Source: JACMLX01 sp031373905 (GTDB lineage Bacteria > Gemmatimonadota > Gemmatimonadetes > Gemmatimonadales > Gemmatimonadaceae). From it: 64,000 nt of DNA. A model generated the notes under the pieces. That model was not told where the DNA came from. It searched no databases and saw only the letters and a program-made list of their open reading frames with translations. This document shows, piece after piece, positions 7,973-17,484 of the stretch (within the stretch, counting starts at the first letter, position 1; each line of letters begins with the position of its first letter). Location: assembly GCA_031373905.1 (NCBI GenBank), contig JANMNM010000149.1:1-64000 (forward strand), given 5' to 3'. Both the position numbers and the translations under genes were made by a program.

Positions 7973-9258
7973 GCCTTCTTCTCCTTCTTGCCCTTGGTGG
8001 AGTCCGCCGGGACTTCTTCCTTGACGGCCGCACCCTCCTTCAACTCGCGGATCGCCTGGTAGGTGCCCGAGACGATGCGGTCGCCGGCCTTCAGCCCGCC
8101 GAGCACCTCGAAGTAGCGGTCACCCGCGATCCCGACGCGCACCTGGCGGAAGCTGACGGTGTTGGTGGGGCTCACGACGAACACGCCTTCCACGTCGCGC
8201 TTGCCCACCTGCTTCGACGGACCCTTCCGTCCGGCTGGCGCCTGCGCCGTATCGCCACTGATCAACGCGGAGTCCTCGCGCACCGTCAGCGCGATGATCG
8301 GGATCGACAGCACACGCTGGCGGACATCCGTGATCACCTTGGCCGTCGCCGAGAAATCCGGGCGGGTCTCCTGCGGGGCGTTGATCAGCTGCACGACGAC
8401 TTCATAGTCCACCGCCTGATCGCCGGTCGCCGCCGCGGCGGCTCTCACGGAGCTGTTCGCGATACGGACCACGCGCCCGACGAACGTCGTATCGGGGAAC
8501 GCGTCAATCTGCACGACAGCCGAGTCACCGAGCTTGATGCGGGAGACATCGGTTTCGTCCACCTTGATCTTCGTCTCGAGAATCGAGAGGTCGGAGATGG
8601 TGAGCAGCGTCGCCGCATCCTTGTTCAGCGTGCCCTGGATGGCGGTCTCGCCGTTCTCCACGTTCAGGCGCGTGATCCGGCCGGACATCGGGGCCTGGAT
8701 GGTGGTGCGGCTGAGCGCGAAACGGGAGTCGCGCACGGCTGCTTCAGACTGCTCGACGCTGAACTTTGCCGCGTCAGACAGCGCCTGGTTCACCTCGACC
8801 GCCGTGCGCAGCTGTTCCAACTGCTCGTCACTGAGCAGGGTGGGCGTGGCGCGCTTGATCTCGGATGACCGCTCGAAGTTCCGGTTCGCCTGGATGAAAT
8901 TGGCGCGCGCCTGCGCGTATTGCGCCTTGGAGGACGCGAGCGCGGCCAGCGAGCGCTGCAGTGCGGCTTCGAATTGCTGCGGGTCGATCTGCAGCAGGAA
9001 CTGGCCCTTGGTGACCTGATCACCCTCCTTCACGGCGAGGCGGATGATGCGGCCGGTGATGTCGGCGCTGACGTCCACCTTCACGCGCGGTCGAACCTGA
9101 CCGCTGGCCGTCACGCTCGCCACCAGGTCACGCGCCTCGACTGCCTCGACCTTGACCGTCGCGGCCTTGTTCGCGCTCCGCTGCTTGGCGACATAGCCAC
9201 CCGCGCCCAATGCTGCAATGATCGCAATCGCGATCCCGATCTTTACGCCTTTCGTCAT
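7969..9258 (-). CDS. periplasmic adaptor (membrane fusion protein), MacA-like
   Basis: 429 residues. An N-terminal membrane anchor (IGIAIAIIAALGAGGYVA) is followed by a biotinyl-lipoyl half (ASGQVRPRVKVDVSADITG), a helical hairpin (about 100-190), the second lipoyl half (MSGRITRLNVENGETAIQG), a beta-barrel and a C-terminal membrane-proximal domain ending in a Lys-rich tail. Such adaptors connect an inner-membrane MacB-type pump to a TolC channel. It lies 18 bases downstream of the TolC-like gene and overlaps the ATPase start. A TACGAG hexamer six bases before the ATG is a weak match to the leaderless pattern seen elsewhere. Confidence 0.93.
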   Translation of the reverse strand: MTKGVKIGIAIAIIAALGAGGYVAKQRSANKAATVKVEAVEARDLVASVTASGQVRPRVKVDVSADITGRIIRLAVKEGDQVTKGQFLLQIDPQQFEAALQRSLAALASSKAQYAQARANFIQANRNFERSSEIKRATPTLLSDEQLEQLRTAVEVNQALSDAAKFSVEQSEAAVRDSRFALSRTTIQAPMSGRITRLNVENGETAIQGTLNKDAATLLTISDLSILETKIKVDETDVSRIKLGDSAVVQIDAFPDTTFVGRVVRIANSSVRAAAAATGDQAVDYEVVVQLINAPQETRPDFSATAKVITDVRQRVLSIPIIALTVREDSALISGDTAQAPAGRKGPSKQVGKRDVEGVFVVSPTNTVSFRQVRVGIAGDRYFEVLGGLKAGDRIVSGTYQAIRELKEGAAVKEEVPADSTKGKKEKKA

Positions 9259-9276
9259 GTGAGTCTCGTAGGTGGG

Positions 9277-10749
9277 TCAGCGCAGGCGACGGCCGACAGC
9301 TTGCTCGAGCGCGGCAAACGCCCGGTGGAAATCATAGACAGCGGTAATCCGGTCATTCTCGGCGCGGGAGAAATCAGCGCGCGCGTTCGCCACGTCGAGA
9401 AATGTGGCCTGCCCCACACGATAGCGGGTCTCGGCCAGCAGCAACGCGCCGCGTGCGAGCCTCCCATTCTCTTCCTGAATCGCAACGGTCTGGCGGGCAG
9501 CCTCGAGATTCAGGTAGGCCACGCGCACGGCCTGTTGCGCCGCCAGCTCCTGCTGGCGAACGGACTGTCTGGCGTTGTCGCGCGCGACCGCCGCTTCCGC
9601 CACCCGCTGCTCGCGCTGCCATCCATTGAACAGCGGCAGCGAGAACTGCGCGCTGACATTGTATGGATTTCGCGTCAGGGAGAACGGGAACGCGTTGTTG
9701 CTCGCACGGGCGGCGTCAGTTTCCGCCGGCGTCAGCGAGATGCTCGTGCAGGTGCCCGGATCGAACGGCTGCCCGACGATCGTCAGCACACTGCCGCGCT
9801 GGAAGCACGGGCTCTGCTTCTGCGCGAGGGCCTGCGCGACCGTGAACGAGTTGTCGGTAAATCCGTTCGTGAATCCGCCGTAGCCGGCAGAGAGCGAGAG
9901 CTGCGGGAAGTATGCAGTCTTCGCGATACGCTGGTTCAACGCTGCGGCGTCCTCGCGGTCGCGACGCGCGATGATGTTCGGATTGCTCTTCTTCGCCAGC
10001 TCCAGCAGGTCGTTGAGCGTCGTCCCGACTGCGCCAACGACAAAGGCGGACGTCAACGAGACGTCCCCCTCGGGTGGTGCGACCCCGAGATTCTCGAACA
10101 GCCGGAGCTTTTCGATCGCCACGGTGTTCCGCGACTGCACCACCAGCACGCGTTGCTGGCCGAGGGCGACCTCGGCGCGCTGAACGTCAAGTGACGTTGC
10201 GGTACCCGCGGCGAGTCGCGCCTTGGCCAGATCGAGGGAGAGCCGCGCACTTTCCTGCAGCGTGTCCTGCAGCGTGGCACGTGCCTGCGCCTGGAGCGCG
10301 ATCAGGTATTGCTGCGTGACGGTGGCGCGCAGCTGCTGCGATGCAGCGTCAGCCTCGGACTCGACGGCCCGTTCCGACGCTTTGGCCGCCTTTGGCTGCA
10401 GCAGTGCATCGAGACCGTACGACAGTGAAGCGTTCACGCTGGCATTGGAGCCGACCGTGTTGGCGTTCGCGCCGAATCCCACACCGTTGAACACCTGCTG
10501 CCGGCCTTCGCGCCACGACAGGCCGGCCGACGAATTCAGGTTCGGGAGCAACTGTCCGTAGGCGCTTCGGGTCGCTGCAGCTGCGCTCCGACGTGCGTTG
10601 AGCGATTGCCGGAGCTGCGGATTGTTCGCTTGTGCGAGCTCAACTGCCTGCTCAACGGTCAGCGTCGTCGGTGTCGGTCCACGTTGCTGGGCCACTGCCA
10701 CGGCAGGAAGAATCAGTGCGGCAAGGAGGCCACGGGTCAAAGCGTTCAT
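9277..10749 (-). CDS. TolC-family outer membrane channel
   Basis: 490 residues from ATG 10749, chosen because a signal peptide follows (LTRGLLAALILPAVAVAQQ). The mature part has two repeats of the outer-membrane efflux domain: TLTVEQAVELAQANNPQLR near the N-terminus and long heptad-rich helices with conserved Asn/Arg/Leu, as in TolC. It is the first gene of the minus-strand run TolC - adaptor - ATPase - permeases, i.e. a complete tripartite exporter through both membranes. A TAGACT hexamer at 10792-10787 (minus strand) could be its -10 element, giving a leader of about 35-40 bases. Confidence 0.92.
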   Translation of the reverse strand: MNALTRGLLAALILPAVAVAQQRGPTPTTLTVEQAVELAQANNPQLRQSLNARRSAAAATRSAYGQLLPNLNSSAGLSWREGRQQVFNGVGFGANANTVGSNASVNASLSYGLDALLQPKAAKASERAVESEADAASQQLRATVTQQYLIALQAQARATLQDTLQESARLSLDLAKARLAAGTATSLDVQRAEVALGQQRVLVVQSRNTVAIEKLRLFENLGVAPPEGDVSLTSAFVVGAVGTTLNDLLELAKKSNPNIIARRDREDAAALNQRIAKTAYFPQLSLSAGYGGFTNGFTDNSFTVAQALAQKQSPCFQRGSVLTIVGQPFDPGTCTSISLTPAETDAARASNNAFPFSLTRNPYNVSAQFSLPLFNGWQREQRVAEAAVARDNARQSVRQQELAAQQAVRVAYLNLEAARQTVAIQEENGRLARGALLLAETRYRVGQATFLDVANARADFSRAENDRITAVYDFHRAFAALEQAVGRRLR

Positions 10750-10845
10750 GGGCGTTATGCAGGTGTTGATGGGGTGGAACTGAGCGAGTCTACGGCTCTG
10801 CTGCTGTGACAGTTTCAGGGTTTGTGACATCAATCCGTGGCGTGG

Positions 10846-11589
10846 TCAGGTGGGCGGATCCTCACGAAGCACCCGGTGTCGGCCACCCCAGGTCACCCGG
10901 AGGAGGCGTCCGCGCGCGTCCCGCCACCAGCTGAGCTCATCAGGCAGACCGCGCACCGTCACATTCATGCCGCTGACGATCACGTCCGCAATCGGCAGGT
11001 CCACTGGCGCACCGATCGTCAGTGTCGCGGCGGTCAGCGTGCCACGCCGGACATCGAGGATCGTCAGCGAGGTTGTCCGCGCCCCGAGAGCCGCGAGCGC
11101 GAGAAACGGCACCACGGCGGCCGAGTCGAGCAGGACGAGCTCCCGTCGGGCTATATACTCGCGGACCGTGCGCCGCGTTGGCGTCACGCGCTCGAGCGTC
11201 ACGCGCCCACCGGCGCTGGTCACCTGGATGCGATCAATCACACGGCCGCTGCTGTCTCTCGATTCGGCGACGTACTTTCGCAGACTGAACGTCGAATCGG
11301 TGCGCAGTTCGGCCGTCACGCGCATTCCCTTGCGCACGACAATGCCGTTGGCCACGAGTTCGATATCGTTGCCGATACGAAACTGCCGGTACCGCAGCGT
11401 GCCCCGCGCAACGGTCGTGGAATCGCGTTCCACCCTGATCGAGAGTGCGTCGAGCAACGGGCCCGCGAGGGGCGTCTGGGCCGCAAGCGGTGGTGCCAGA
11501 AGCACCAGCAGCGCCAGGAGTCGGGCGACGAGCGAACCGTGAATTGAGCGACGGTGGGTGCTTCGGGGTGTATGGAGGGCTCGTGTCAC
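10846..11589 (-). CDS. uncharacterised secreted protein
   Basis: 247 residues from GTG 11589, the only plausible start before the signal peptide (LVARLLALLVLLAPPLAAQ). In-frame extension to 12048 is antisense to the histidine kinase gene and rich in Arg/Pro/His, so it is rejected. The mature part is beta-rich and charged, with motifs such as LRYRQFRIGNDIELVANGI and YIARRELVLLDSAAVVPF. The overall style is like periplasmic proteins of the DUF3108 kind, but I do not recognise a family with confidence. It ends about 100 bases before the TolC start and could be cotranscribed with the export operon. Confidence 0.6.
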   Translation of the reverse strand: MTRALHTPRSTHRRSIHGSLVARLLALLVLLAPPLAAQTPLAGPLLDALSIRVERDSTTVARGTLRYRQFRIGNDIELVANGIVVRKGMRVTAELRTDSTFSLRKYVAESRDSSGRVIDRIQVTSAGGRVTLERVTPTRRTVREYIARRELVLLDSAAVVPFLALAALGARTTSLTILDVRRGTLTAATLTIGAPVDLPIADVIVSGMNVTVRGLPDELSWWRDARGRLLRVTWGGRHRVLREDPPT

Positions 11590-11593
11590 ACTG

Positions 11594-11599
11594 TAAACT
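11594..11599 (+). promoter_or_regulatory. possible -10 element (TAAACT) for the 11735 kinase
   Basis: TAAACT in the divergent region between 11589 and 11735 matches the TAnnnT consensus suggested by other starts in the window. If used, transcription would start near 11606, leaving a leader of about 130 bases before the GTG at 11735. Confidence 0.3.
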
Positions 11600-11734
11600 G
11601 ACCTGTCCCGGTCGCTGTGGCGACAGGCGACGGCATTTTTCACTGTTCTCAATCCCGCGATCCTGATCCCCACCTCCTCGACCGAACCCCTGCTGACGCC
11701 TCGCCGTCGCTGGCTGTTCCCGGCCGCGGCTGGC

Positions 11735-14700
11735 GTGGTGTGTGCGGCGTTCTGGCTTCGATCGCCGGCACCGGTCTGGTTGGTGGCCGTCGGCATTGCA
11801 GTTGCCGCCACGGCCGGGCTCGGCAGACTCGCGCAGCGACGACGGTCCCCGCGTTTCGTCGTTGTGCTCGGTGCCCTGTTCTTCGTGACTGCCGCGTGGC
11901 AGCAACGCCAGCTGAACCGGATCGAGACCCGGTTCGACGAGTGGGCCGCCGCCGCGATCCGCCGTGGCGACGCGAGTGCAGCGCGTGCGCTCCCGATCGC
12001 TGCCACGCGCCTCCGATCGCTCGCTTCCGCGGCCCTTCGCGCCCCCACTGCCGCGACCGCCAGTTTTCAGTACCTGGCCGCACTGGATGGCCTTGATGCC
12101 AGGACCAGCGTCGTCCTCTACCGGAACGGGCTGCCGGCGTCGTGGGCTGGGGAGCCACGGGCCGTTCCGGAGGTCCTGCGCGGCGATCTTGGGGTTGAGC
12201 GCCTGCGATTCTACCTGGTGCTCTACGCCGCCCAGCGCTCGGGCGACGCGGTGGCGGTATCGACCATGATCCTCGACGCTGACCCACCGGCGCGACACCT
12301 CGTGAACGGACTGGGCGCGGACCTCGCGCGGCGTTCGTCGGTCGGTGCAATCGAATTCGCGCCACCAGGACCCGCCGACGAGACCGGCTTCCGACCATGG
12401 CTCGTGGATGGTGAAACGCTGCTGCGCTATCGCGCCACGGCGCCAACGAAGGGAAATGCAGCCACGAGGCAGCTCGAAACCGCCCGTGGGCTTGGCGGTG
12501 CCGTGCTTGCGGCGTGGGCGCTGGCGCTGATCCTCGTCGCCTGGCGTCGTCGGCCGTCGCTGGCTGAGCAACTCGGCGCGCTTGCCGCAGGCGCGCTGGT
12601 GGTGGGTCTCGTGCCGCTCGGTGCGCTGAGCAACGTCTCGTGGATGTTCGATCCGAGCCTCTTCTTCGTGCAGATCGGCGGCGTCGCGATGGCTGGCCTG
12701 ACCGCATTGCTGCTCGCGGGGGCACTGCTCACGCTCGCGGCGCTCGCACTGCGACGGGCGCGACCGGCCTACGCATCGCGTCTCGTTCCCGGTGTGGTGC
12801 TGTTCGCGCTGGCGATCTTTGGTCCGTTCCTGTTGCGCGCGCTCGGGAATGGCATCACGCTGCCGGCGACAGGGACACCGGTGGCGCTGTGGGTGGCCTG
12901 GCAGCTTGGCATCTTTCTCTTCGGCGCCGTCGTCCTGCTTGGCGGCGCCACCGCGGGACGCGCATTGCTGCGTGATCAGCGTGGCGTGGATCCCATGATC
13001 GGGCCGGCGCTCGCAGTCATCGCCGCGGCGCTCGGCCCTCGCCTCTGGTTGCCGCAGGAGGCATGGCACAATGCGTATGCGGTGCTCTGGATCGTCGTCA
13101 TCGCGTGCACCGCGCTCTCGCGTCCCACCAAGGGGGTGTTACTGCAGGTCGGCGCCGTCGCAGCACTTGGCGCAACGGTGCTCACATGGGGCTCGGTCAT
13201 GCGGCGCACCGTCGAACTGGCGACGTTCGAGACGGCACGCCTGACCTCACCCGATGCTGAAGCAACCCAGTTGCTTGCGAGGTTTTCAGCACAACTCGCG
13301 CAGCAGCCGTCGCCGCGCTCGCGGGCGGATCTGCTGGATCGCGTCGCGGCAAGTGATCTCGTTGCGCGCTATCCGCTCACCGCCGCCACCTGGAAGCTGG
13401 ACGGCACGCTGGTCGCATCGCTGGATGTCTTTGGCCAGACCGAGCAACTCGACGTGCGTGATGTCGTGGTGAATGCCGTGCGATCGGGGCGACCGGCGAC
13501 GAGTGATGTAACTGGGTATCCGGGCGTCTATCAGGTGCTGGCGGTGCCGTTCGCCGACAGCACGGTCACGACAGTCATCGTTGAACCGCGCGCGCGTGCT
13601 GCGGCGACTCCGGCCATCGCCGCGCTCCTCGGCTATTCGTCGCCGACGTCCGGTGCGCCGCCATACCGTTTCGAGCTGGGTGAAGTGCTGGCGGATCGAC
13701 GCCAGAACGACGGGATGCGGTGGTCGCGCCAGGACGGCGCCTTCGACGGCTCGCGTGTGGTGCCCACGGTCCTTGGGCCGTTGCAGGCGCATGCACGCGT
13801 GGAAGTGCCGGCGGGCTGGTCACTGATCCAGAGAGGAACACTGCTGGTCGCGGCGGATCTCGCGCTGCTCTTCGCCCTGGCCGCCGCCGCCGGACTCACG
13901 CGCGCGGGTGCGTGGCGGTGGTGGCGCATGCGTCGGCGGTCATGGCGCGGGAGTTACCGGCTGCGCCTGACGCTGGTCCTGCTGCTCTTCTTTGTCGTCC
14001 CGCTCAGTGTGCTGACGGCGTGGAGCTTTCAGCGGTTGAGGATCGACGATGCCGAAAAGCGTGAACTGCTCGTGCGGGAATTCCTGCGCGCGGTGGACCG
14101 CTCGGGCGAACGGCCGGAACTCGAGCAGGCGAGCCGACGCATCGGCGTGCCGCTGCTCGGCTACTCGGTTGGTCGCCTGGTGGATGTGAGTGACGAGTTG
14201 TTCGGCGCGTTGGCACCGGTCGGGCTCTTCCTGCCGCCCGATGTCGCACTCACGCTCGCGCCTGGCGGATCGCTGACTGCCACCAGCACGATCTCGGTGG
14301 CGGGTACCAACGTGCTCCTCAGTTATCTCAGCACGCGGGGATCACGCGGGGAACGCATCGTCGTTGCGGCGCCGGCGGTGCTGGAGGAGGAGACGTTCGA
14401 CCAGCGCCGCGAAGATCTCGTGATGCTGCTGCTGTTCGGTGCATTGATTGGCGTGCTCGCCGCGTTGTGGCTCTCGGGGCTCGCGGCGCGGCAGTTTGCG
14501 CGACCCATCGGCGCGCTCCGAGATGCGGCCGTTGCGGTGGCCGCCGGCGAGCGCGCACCGCGGCTGGATGAAGCACCACCGAGCGAATTCGTGCCGGTGT
14601 TCGATGCGTTTCGCACCATGGCGGACGACCTGCGTGCGAGCGAGAATGCGCTCGACGCCGCGCGACGCCGGACAGACGCCGTGCTGCGAACGGTGGCGTC

Positions 14701-15667
14701 GGGGGTGATTGCACTCGACGCCGACACGCGTGTGGTCCTGGCGAATCCGCCGGCTGAATCGCTGCTTGGACGACGCATGCCGGCCGGCACGCTGCTGGAG
14801 GAGCTCGTGCCGTCGCTGGCGAACCGGTCCGCCGTGTTCGCGGCATCCGCCAAGCGAGATGATGCGTTCGAGGAAGCGTGGGGTGATGCCACCGTGCAGG
14901 GGCGTTTCACGCGCCTCGATCACGGCGGCGTCGTGATCACGCTCGACGATGTCACGCAATTGGCGCATGCGCAGCGTGTGCTCGCCTGGGGTGAGATGGC
15001 CCGGCAGGTCGCACATGAGATCAAGAATCCGCTCACGCCGATCCGGCTTGGCGTCCAGCACCTGCGTCGTGCGCGTGACGACAATCGCGCGGATTTCGAT
15101 GAGATCCTCGACCGCAATGTCGGCACGATCCTCACGCAGATCGACCGCCTTGACGAGATCGCACGCGCGTTCAGCCGGTATGGCACCTCCCCGGAATTCG
15201 CGCCGATCGCGGAGCCGACGGACGTCGTGGCAGTCGCACGCGAAGTCCTCGCGCTCGAGCGGATGGCGGAGGGCACGGTGAGCTGGGAACTCGTCGTGCC
15301 CGATGATGGCGCGGCCACGGCGCTGGCGCGCGCGCCCGAGCTGCGCGACGTGCTGCTCAACCTGCTCGAGAATGCGCGACAGGCCGGAGCAACGCGCGTC
15401 AGTGTGCATGTCACGCGCGCCGAGGGTGCGATCCGGGTCGAGGTCAGGGACAACGGCTCCGGCATTCCTGCCGACGTGCTCTTCAAGGTGTTCGAGCCGC
15501 ATTTCTCCACACGTACCAGCGGAAGTGGTCTGGGCCTCGCGATCAGCCGACGCCTCGTGGACGGGTGGGGCGGATCGCTCGGAATCGCGCACAGTGGTCC
15601 TGACGGCACCGTGGTCGCGATGGTGCTGCGTCCGTTCACCGGTGTGAGCGCGACGACGCTAAATTGA
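11735..15667 (+). CDS. NtrY-like membrane sensor histidine kinase
   Basis: 1310 residues. The first third is unusually membrane-rich: about nine hydrophobic segments up to residue 490 with an extracytoplasmic loop. Then come a second sensor region (490-700), two more helices, a short extracytoplasmic domain, a final helix (about 895-915), HAMP, PAS (about 970-1075), a dimerisation domain with phospho-acceptor His in VAHEIKNPLTPIRLG (about residue 1094) and a GHKL ATPase with ENARQAG, DNGSGIP and GSGLGLAISRR. The C-terminal half is NtrY-like. The start is uncertain: GTG 11735 lacks a ribosome site, and there is no ATG/GTG/TTG in frame upstream to the stop at 11594-11596. The Ser/Thr kinase begins four bases after its stop. 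Confidence 0.88.
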   Translation: MVCAAFWLRSPAPVWLVAVGIAVAATAGLGRLAQRRRSPRFVVVLGALFFVTAAWQQRQLNRIETRFDEWAAAAIRRGDASAARALPIAATRLRSLASAALRAPTAATASFQYLAALDGLDARTSVVLYRNGLPASWAGEPRAVPEVLRGDLGVERLRFYLVLYAAQRSGDAVAVSTMILDADPPARHLVNGLGADLARRSSVGAIEFAPPGPADETGFRPWLVDGETLLRYRATAPTKGNAATRQLETARGLGGAVLAAWALALILVAWRRRPSLAEQLGALAAGALVVGLVPLGALSNVSWMFDPSLFFVQIGGVAMAGLTALLLAGALLTLAALALRRARPAYASRLVPGVVLFALAIFGPFLLRALGNGITLPATGTPVALWVAWQLGIFLFGAVVLLGGATAGRALLRDQRGVDPMIGPALAVIAAALGPRLWLPQEAWHNAYAVLWIVVIACTALSRPTKGVLLQVGAVAALGATVLTWGSVMRRTVELATFETARLTSPDAEATQLLARFSAQLAQQPSPRSRADLLDRVAASDLVARYPLTAATWKLDGTLVASLDVFGQTEQLDVRDVVVNAVRSGRPATSDVTGYPGVYQVLAVPFADSTVTTVIVEPRARAAATPAIAALLGYSSPTSGAPPYRFELGEVLADRRQNDGMRWSRQDGAFDGSRVVPTVLGPLQAHARVEVPAGWSLIQRGTLLVAADLALLFALAAAAGLTRAGAWRWWRMRRRSWRGSYRLRLTLVLLLFFVVPLSVLTAWSFQRLRIDDAEKRELLVREFLRAVDRSGERPELEQASRRIGVPLLGYSVGRLVDVSDELFGALAPVGLFLPPDVALTLAPGGSLTATSTISVAGTNVLLSYLSTRGSRGERIVVAAPAVLEEETFDQRREDLVMLLLFGALIGVLAALWLSGLAARQFARPIGALRDAAVAVAAGERAPRLDEAPPSEFVPVFDAFRTMADDLRASENALDAARRRTDAVLRTVASGVIALDADTRVVLANPPAESLLGRRMPAGTLLEELVPSLANRSAVFAASAKRDDAFEEAWGDATVQGRFTRLDHGGVVITLDDVTQLAHAQRVLAWGEMARQVAHEIKNPLTPIRLGVQHLRRARDDNRADFDEILDRNVGTILTQIDRLDEIARAFSRYGTSPEFAPIAEPTDVVAVAREVLALERMAEGTVSWELVVPDDGAATALARAPELRDVLLNLLENARQAGATRVSVHVTRAEGAIRVEVRDNGSGIPADVLFKVFEPHFSTRTSGSGLGLAISRRLVDGWGGSLGIAHSGPDGTVVAMVLRPFTGVSATTLN

Positions 15668-15674
15668 TCGCATG
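15660..15674 (+). promoter_or_regulatory. TAnnnT at leaderless spacing before ATG 15672
   Basis: TAAATT (15660-15665), six bases GATCGC, then ATG. It overlaps the stop of the upstream kinase gene, so it would give the Ser/Thr kinase its own leaderless transcript in addition to any read-through. Confidence 0.4.
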
Positions 15675-17438
15675 ACTGGTCCTGATCGTCCCGCAATGCA
15701 CACTCCGGCCGGCGGCGTGCCCCGCGTGGTGCCGCCAACGCTGCCGCCGCACCTGCAGCCATGGGTGCTGCCGCCGGGCTGGCGCTGGGGGCGCGGTGGG
15801 GTGCACAGTCCGGTACGGCACTATCAGGAAGTGATCGATGCGCTCGGACGCTCGCTCTCGCTCGTGACGGTCCCGGATCCGGAGCACCGCCCATGGCTGG
15901 CGGCGGAAGCGCGGCAGCTCGCGCATCAGAGCCACCCCGCGATCCCGACCACCTACCACTACTGGACCGACGCGCCCCAGGTCGCCCGCGGCCCAGGCTA
16001 TCTGCGACGCTGGATCGCCGGCGAAAGCATTGAAGGGCGCACGCGACGCATCGGTCCGGACGATGCACCGGGGATGCTCAATCTGCTGCGCACGGTCGGC
16101 ACGTTGCTCGTGTACCTGCATGACCAGAACCTGCCGCACGGCGCGATCGGTACCGGCAGTTGCTGGATCACGCCAACGGGTCGTCTCTGGCAACTCGGCT
16201 GGGAATGGTCGCTGCCGCCGTCGCAGCGCCCGCCGCTGGTGGCGCCGGCGGAGACATACGTCTCATACGCGCCCGAGTGGGAGGCCGGATGGGCGCCGAC
16301 GATGCTCAGCGATCAGTGGCAACTGGCGGCGCTGGCATTCTCGATGATGACCGGTGAGCGCCCGCCGCAGCATGAGACTGCGCCGCCACTGGCGTTGGTG
16401 CGTCCCGATTGCCCGGCGAAGGTGGCAACGATCATCGATCGCGCATTGTCACTCGATCCCGGCGCCAGGCATGAGACGGTCGCGACAATGCTGCGTGCGC
16501 TGGAGCGTGTGGCCAGCGTGCGGACCAGCGTGATTGGCATCGAGCGCGTTGCGCCCACGGCACGGCGCGCCGCAGATGAGGAAGAGGTGCGTCTGCGGTG
16601 GGCGACCGGCGATGACTACGAAGTCCTTGCGAGACTGGGCGCGGGCACCTTCGGCAGCGTCTGGCGCGTGCGCGATCTGTCGCTCGAGCGCGAGGTGGCG
16701 ATGAAGGTGTTGCATCCCACGGTTGCCGATGACGACATGGCCGTTGCGCGGTTCCGGCGCGAAGCGAAACTGGCTGCGCAACTCGCGCACCCGGCGATCG
16801 TGCCGATCTACGACTGGGAAACGCGCGATGGCATTTCCTGGTACACGATGGAACTGGCGGAAGGCGGCTCTGTCGCGAGTCTCGTGCGACGGGGCGGTGG
16901 ACAGCCTGCCGTTGACATTGCCACACAAGTGGATGGCATTCTCGACGCACTCGAGGCGGCGCACGCGGCCGGCATCGTGCATCGCGATCTCAAACCCGAG
17001 AACGTGCTGATCGATCGCAACGAGCGGTGGCGCCTGACCGATTTCGGCATCGCGCACGGACCGGGCAGCACAGAGAAGCATGGTGGCACCGGGACGCCGG
17101 AGTTTGCGGCGCCAGAGCAGATCATGGGCGAGGTGCAGGGCCCAAGTGTCGATCTGTTCGCGCTCGGCGCGATCATCGCCTTCACCGTCACCGGGCGCCC
17201 ACCGTTTGGCAGCGGCGATGCGCGCGTCATCGTGGCGCGGCAACTCAAGAGTGACTGGGATCTCGACGGCGTGCCGGCGTCGCTGATGCCCTTCCTCGAG
17301 CGCGCGCTGGCTCCGCAGGCCGAAACCCGGTTTGGTGATGCCGCCGAGATGCGGGCAGCGTGGCATGCGGCGCTCGACGAACTGCAGGATGACGCGGAGC
17401 GCGGCCAGTGGTGGTGGCGCTGGCTGGGGGGGAGCTGA
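15672..17438 (+). CDS. tandem pseudokinase / Ser-Thr protein kinase
   Basis: 588 residues, no transmembrane segment. The C-terminal half (about 316-570) is a complete Hanks-type kinase: glycine loop GAGTFGSV, ATP Lys at about 345 (VAMKVL), catalytic loop IVHRDLKPENVL (about 436-445), DFG (LTDFGIAHG) and the APE-like FAAPEQ. The N-terminal half (about 30-290) has the same fold signature but is degenerate: HGAIGTGSCWI stands in the catalytic-loop position with no Asp, WQLGWEW replaces DFG, and WQLAALAFSMMTGERPP is a kinase helix-F-like block. So a pseudokinase is fused to an active kinase, probably in a regulatory role. Soluble and next to an NtrY-like kinase; substrate unknown. Confidence 0.88.
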   Translation: MTGPDRPAMHTPAGGVPRVVPPTLPPHLQPWVLPPGWRWGRGGVHSPVRHYQEVIDALGRSLSLVTVPDPEHRPWLAAEARQLAHQSHPAIPTTYHYWTDAPQVARGPGYLRRWIAGESIEGRTRRIGPDDAPGMLNLLRTVGTLLVYLHDQNLPHGAIGTGSCWITPTGRLWQLGWEWSLPPSQRPPLVAPAETYVSYAPEWEAGWAPTMLSDQWQLAALAFSMMTGERPPQHETAPPLALVRPDCPAKVATIIDRALSLDPGARHETVATMLRALERVASVRTSVIGIERVAPTARRAADEEEVRLRWATGDDYEVLARLGAGTFGSVWRVRDLSLEREVAMKVLHPTVADDDMAVARFRREAKLAAQLAHPAIVPIYDWETRDGISWYTMELAEGGSVASLVRRGGGQPAVDIATQVDGILDALEAAHAAGIVHRDLKPENVLIDRNERWRLTDFGIAHGPGSTEKHGGTGTPEFAAPEQIMGEVQGPSVDLFALGAIIAFTVTGRPPFGSGDARVIVARQLKSDWDLDGVPASLMPFLERALAPQAETRFGDAAEMRAAWHAALDELQDDAERGQWWWRWLGGS

Positions 17439-17450
17439 GCGCCGGGCGCT
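17438..17450 (+). terminator. short hairpin after the kinase gene
   Basis: AGCGC-CGG-GCGCT overlaps the kinase stop codon and is followed by TTGT. Five base pairs, no clear T-run; a weak terminator at best. Confidence 0.25.
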
Positions 17451-17484
17451 TGTCGGTGGATGTGTCCGCATCACTACTTACAGC

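Noticed and set aside
11234..13069. 611-codon open frame on the minus strand
   Set aside because: Antisense to the histidine kinase gene and part of the secreted protein gene; composition rich in Arg, Gln, Glu and His, no family signal, no plausible start.
14342..15592. 416-codon open frame on the minus strand
   Set aside because: Antisense to the kinase core of the NtrY-like gene; low-complexity charged sequence.
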